DNA of 7,593 nt from Syntrophaceae bacterium (GTDB taxonomy: Bacteria; Desulfobacterota; Syntrophorhabdia; Syntrophorhabdales; WCHB1-27), in the NCBI GenBank assembly GCA_003165115.1, contig PLSJ01000162.1, positions 1-7,593 of the forward strand, in the 5' to 3' direction. This document shows positions 5,719 to 7,593 of the stretch, one piece after another. The notes under the pieces are model-generated. The model was not told the DNA's origin, ran no database searches, and saw nothing but the letters and a program-made list of their open reading frames with translations. The position numbers and the translations under genes were made by a program. Every line of letters starts with the position of its first letter. Within the stretch, counting starts at the first letter, position 1.

Positions 5719-6272
5719 ACTATTTCTTTTCGAAAATAGACTGTCCAGCCTGCAAAAACGTACTGAAAACCCGAGACGGCGGTCAGGAGGGCCGTTGTGT
5801 AAAAAAAGAACGGTTCGAAGAGCTGGCCCGATTGTTTCAAAAAAGGCGCCTCCGAAGAGACGAGCAAGAGCACGTAAACGACCGTGAGCATCTGGAACAC
5901 GGTGGTCATTTTACTGATGAAACTCGGCACGGGGCTCAAGGCGAAGCCCCTCTTCAGCAGCACGAAAAAACCGAGAGAGACAACCAGGTCCCGGATAAGC
6001 ACGGCGCCTACCAGCCCGAGCGGGATTATCTGCTGAGAGAAGAGCACGATGTACGACGACGAGAGCATTACCTTATCCGCCAGCGGGTCGAGGTAAGCGC
6101 CGAGGTTCGTCTTCGCGCACATCCTTCGAGCGAAAAACCCGTCCAGCATATCGCTGAGGGCTTGCAGCACGAAGAGGAGAAGCCCCAGTCCGTACCGCTC
6201 GTACGCAATAAGCAGGATGAAGAAGGCGGTGACAAAAAGACGGAACAAAGAAAGGAGGTTAGGCAGGTTCAT
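5715..6272 (-). CDS. pgsA: CDP-alcohol phosphatidyltransferase, PgsA-like
   Basis: Members of this membrane family join a CDP-linked lipid to an alcohol. The closest role is phosphatidylglycerophosphate synthase, the committed step to phosphatidylglycerol. The protein is 185 residues with the complete family signature: Asp41, Asp44, Gly45, Ala48, Arg49, Gly58, Asp62 and Asp66, within SDMLDGFFARR and NLGAYLDPLADK. The four aspartates bind metal and form the active site. The N-terminal NLPNLLSLFRL is typical, and several hydrophobic segments fit an inner-membrane protein of about six helices. ATG 6272 overlaps the dnaB stop (ATGA, 6272-6269), so translation is probably coupled. A CDP-alcohol type cardiolipin synthase or another alcohol acceptor cannot be excluded from sequence alone, so the exact substrate is less sure than the family. 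Confidence 0.82.
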   Translation of the reverse strand: MNLPNLLSLFRLFVTAFFILLIAYERYGLGLLLFVLQALSDMLDGFFARRMCAKTNLGAYLDPLADKVMLSSSYIVLFSQQIIPLGLVGAVLIRDLVVSLGFFVLLKRGFALSPVPSFISKMTTVFQMLTVVYVLLLVSSEAPFLKQSGQLFEPFFFYTTALLTAVSGFQYVFAGWTVYFRKEIV

Positions 6273-7593
6273 TCTTTATACAGGTTCTTAAAGGTAGTAT
6301 AAGCCGCCACAAAAGCCGTTTCAATCTCACCCGTGGGACCGTTCCGCTGTTTCCCGATAATAATCTCCGCCACACCTTTACGTTCGGAATTCCTGTTATA
6401 GACCTCATCGCGGTAGATAAAGAGGATGACGTCGGCGTCCTGCTCTATGGCGCCCGATTCCCTCAAGTCCGCGAGCCGGGGTCTCTTGTCTTCCCTCTGT
6501 TCCACCATCCTGTTCAACTGGGATATGGCGATGACCGGGATATTCAGCTCCTTGGCAAGGGCCTTGAGGAACCTCGATATCTCCGATATCTCCTGTTCGC
6601 GCCTGTCCGGGCCGCTCATCCTGCCGCGCATAAGCTGGAGGTAATCGATGATAAGGAGGCTGAGGCCGTGTTCCTTCTTGAGTCTCCTCGCCCTCGCCCG
6701 GAGCTCCAGGATGCTCAGGGCAGGCGTGTCGTCGATGTATATCGGGGCGGTATAGAGCCGTCCCGCGGCGGCGCCGAGCTGGTGCCATTCCGTGTCCTTC
6801 ACGATACCGGAGCGGAGCTTGGAGAACTCTACCTCCGCCTCGGAGCTGAGGAGCCTCATCACGAGCTGCTCTTTCGACATCTCCAGCGAAAAGACGCCCA
6901 CCGGGGTGCCCCCGTCGACAAGGGCCACATTCTGGGCGATATTCAGGGCCAGGGAAGTCTTTCCCATGCTCGGCCTCCCCGCGACGATAATGAGGTCGGA
7001 GTTCTGCAGGCCGCTCGTCAGCCTATCGAGCTCGGTGAAGCCCGTCGGCACGCCGGTGATCGCCTGCTTCTTCTCGCAGAGCCGCTCGATAACCTTGACG
7101 TTCTCCATCACCAGGTCTTTTATGGCGTAGAACGAAGGCTTATACTTCTTCTCCGAGATCTCGAAGATCATCTTCTCGGCTTCGTCGATGAAGTTGTCCA
7201 CGTTCGTGTCAACTTCATAGCCTTTTTCCACGATCTCCGTCGCAATATGCATCAGGTTGCGAAGCAGTGCTTTTTCCTTCACCATCTTCGCATACTGCGC
7301 GATATTCGCGGACGTGGGCATGGCGTCGACGAGTCGACTGAGGTTGGCCGCACCTCCTATCTTTTCTATCAGACCCCTGTCACGGGCCGAACTGCTTACC
7401 GTCACGAGGTCGATAGGCTCGTTTCTCTCGTAAAGGTCGAGGACTACCTGGAAAATCGCCCGGTGGTCCTCCCTGTAAAAATCCTCGACATCGATGATGT
7501 CGACTACCTTGTTCAGCGCCTCCGGGTCGATGAGCACCCCGCCGAGCACCGACTGTTCCGCATCGAGATTCTGGGGCGGTACACGTCCTCTTT
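6269..7593 (-). CDS. dnaB: Replicative DNA helicase DnaB, 5' end cut by the window edge
   Basis: DnaB is the hexameric 5'-3' helicase that unwinds DNA at the replication fork and loads with primase. The visible part is 440 codons, and the frame stays open to the right edge. Its first visible residues, RGRVPPQNLDAEQSVLGG, are the usual start of the DnaB N-terminal domain, so only a few codons seem to be missing. The GTG at 7549 is an internal valine, not the start. Counting from the edge, the N-terminal domain covers about 5-110 and the RecA-like ATPase about 175-440. Walker A is GRPSMGKT (205-212), FSLEMS is at about 234-239, and Walker B is in LLIIDYLQL (about 312-320). Further on come SQLNR (about 357-361) and RESGAIEQDADVILFIYR (about 377-394). 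No intein interrupts the Walker A region, a common DnaB intein site. The stop overlaps the pgsA-like start. Confidence 0.97.
   Translation of the reverse strand, partial: RGRVPPQNLDAEQSVLGGVLIDPEALNKVVDIIDVEDFYREDHRAIFQVVLDLYERNEPIDLVTVSSSARDRGLIEKIGGAANLSRLVDAMPTSANIAQYAKMVKEKALLRNLMHIATEIVEKGYEVDTNVDNFIDEAEKMIFEISEKKYKPSFYAIKDLVMENVKVIERLCEKKQAITGVPTGFTELDRLTSGLQNSDLIIVAGRPSMGKTSLALNIAQNVALVDGGTPVGVFSLEMSKEQLVMRLLSSEAEVEFSKLRSGIVKDTEWHQLGAAAGRLYTAPIYIDDTPALSILELRARARRLKKEHGLSLLIIDYLQLMRGRMSGPDRREQEISEISRFLKALAKELNIPVIAISQLNRMVEQREDKRPRLADLRESGAIEQDADVILFIYRDEVYNRNSERKGVAEIIIGKQRNGPTGEIETAFVAAYTTFKNLYKE

Noticed and set aside
5680..5719. Inverted repeat TTTGAC/GTCAAA around the gapA promoter as an operator
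   Set aside because: The arms are only six bases, 28 bases apart, and one arm is the -35 box itself, so chance is likely.
5712..6302. A 196-codon plus-strand open frame opposite the pgsA-like gene
   Set aside because: It is highly charged and low in hydrophobics, the mirror of a membrane protein; the minus frame has the complete CDP-alcohol phosphatidyltransferase signature.

Overview
The window carries ordinary bacterial housekeeping genes on the minus strand (about 2248 to 7593) and a smaller, less familiar plus-strand block (about 114 to 2179). The two blocks converge on the region 2180-2285. Coding density is high, start and stop codons often overlap, sigma-70 type promoters are visible, and the base composition is moderately GC-rich. 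The proteins look like those of a free-living Gram-negative bacterium, perhaps a Desulfobacterota-like or Nitrospirota-like lineage. That placement is an impression from the sequences, not a demonstrated assignment.

Plus strand, left to right. Positions 128-817 encode a 17-cysteine protein with several CxxC pairs, probably zinc-binding, which I cannot name. A well-formed promoter at 838-866 then drives an exported redox pair. The first gene (936-1559) is a thioredoxin-fold protein with a CPHC active site. The second (1556-2179) is an exported peroxiredoxin that has only the peroxidatic cysteine in its mature part. The two overlap by ATGA. The leader of this transcript can fold into a hairpin whose loop holds a strong ribosome-binding site and the start of a five-codon ORF.

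Minus strand, in transcription order from the right edge. The 5'-truncated dnaB (replicative helicase) overlaps a CDP-alcohol phosphatidyltransferase gene (pgsA-like) by ATGA. A promoter whose -35 box contains the pgsA stop codon then starts a compact unit: gapA, pgk, tpiA, secG and tRNA-Leu(GAG). This unit ends at a strong intrinsic terminator (2248-2285). It encodes three consecutive glycolytic/gluconeogenic enzymes (triose-phosphate isomerase, GAPDH and phosphoglycerate kinase), then a Sec translocon subunit and a leucine tRNA. pgk and tpiA overlap by GTGA, which fixes a GTG start for tpiA. secG and the tRNA are 6 bases apart, so secG and tRNA-Leu very likely share a transcript.

I see no mobile element, CRISPR array, integration scar or phage gene. 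No clear new system is present. The least explained items are the Cys-rich protein, the structured leader with a mini-ORF, and the exported redox pair.
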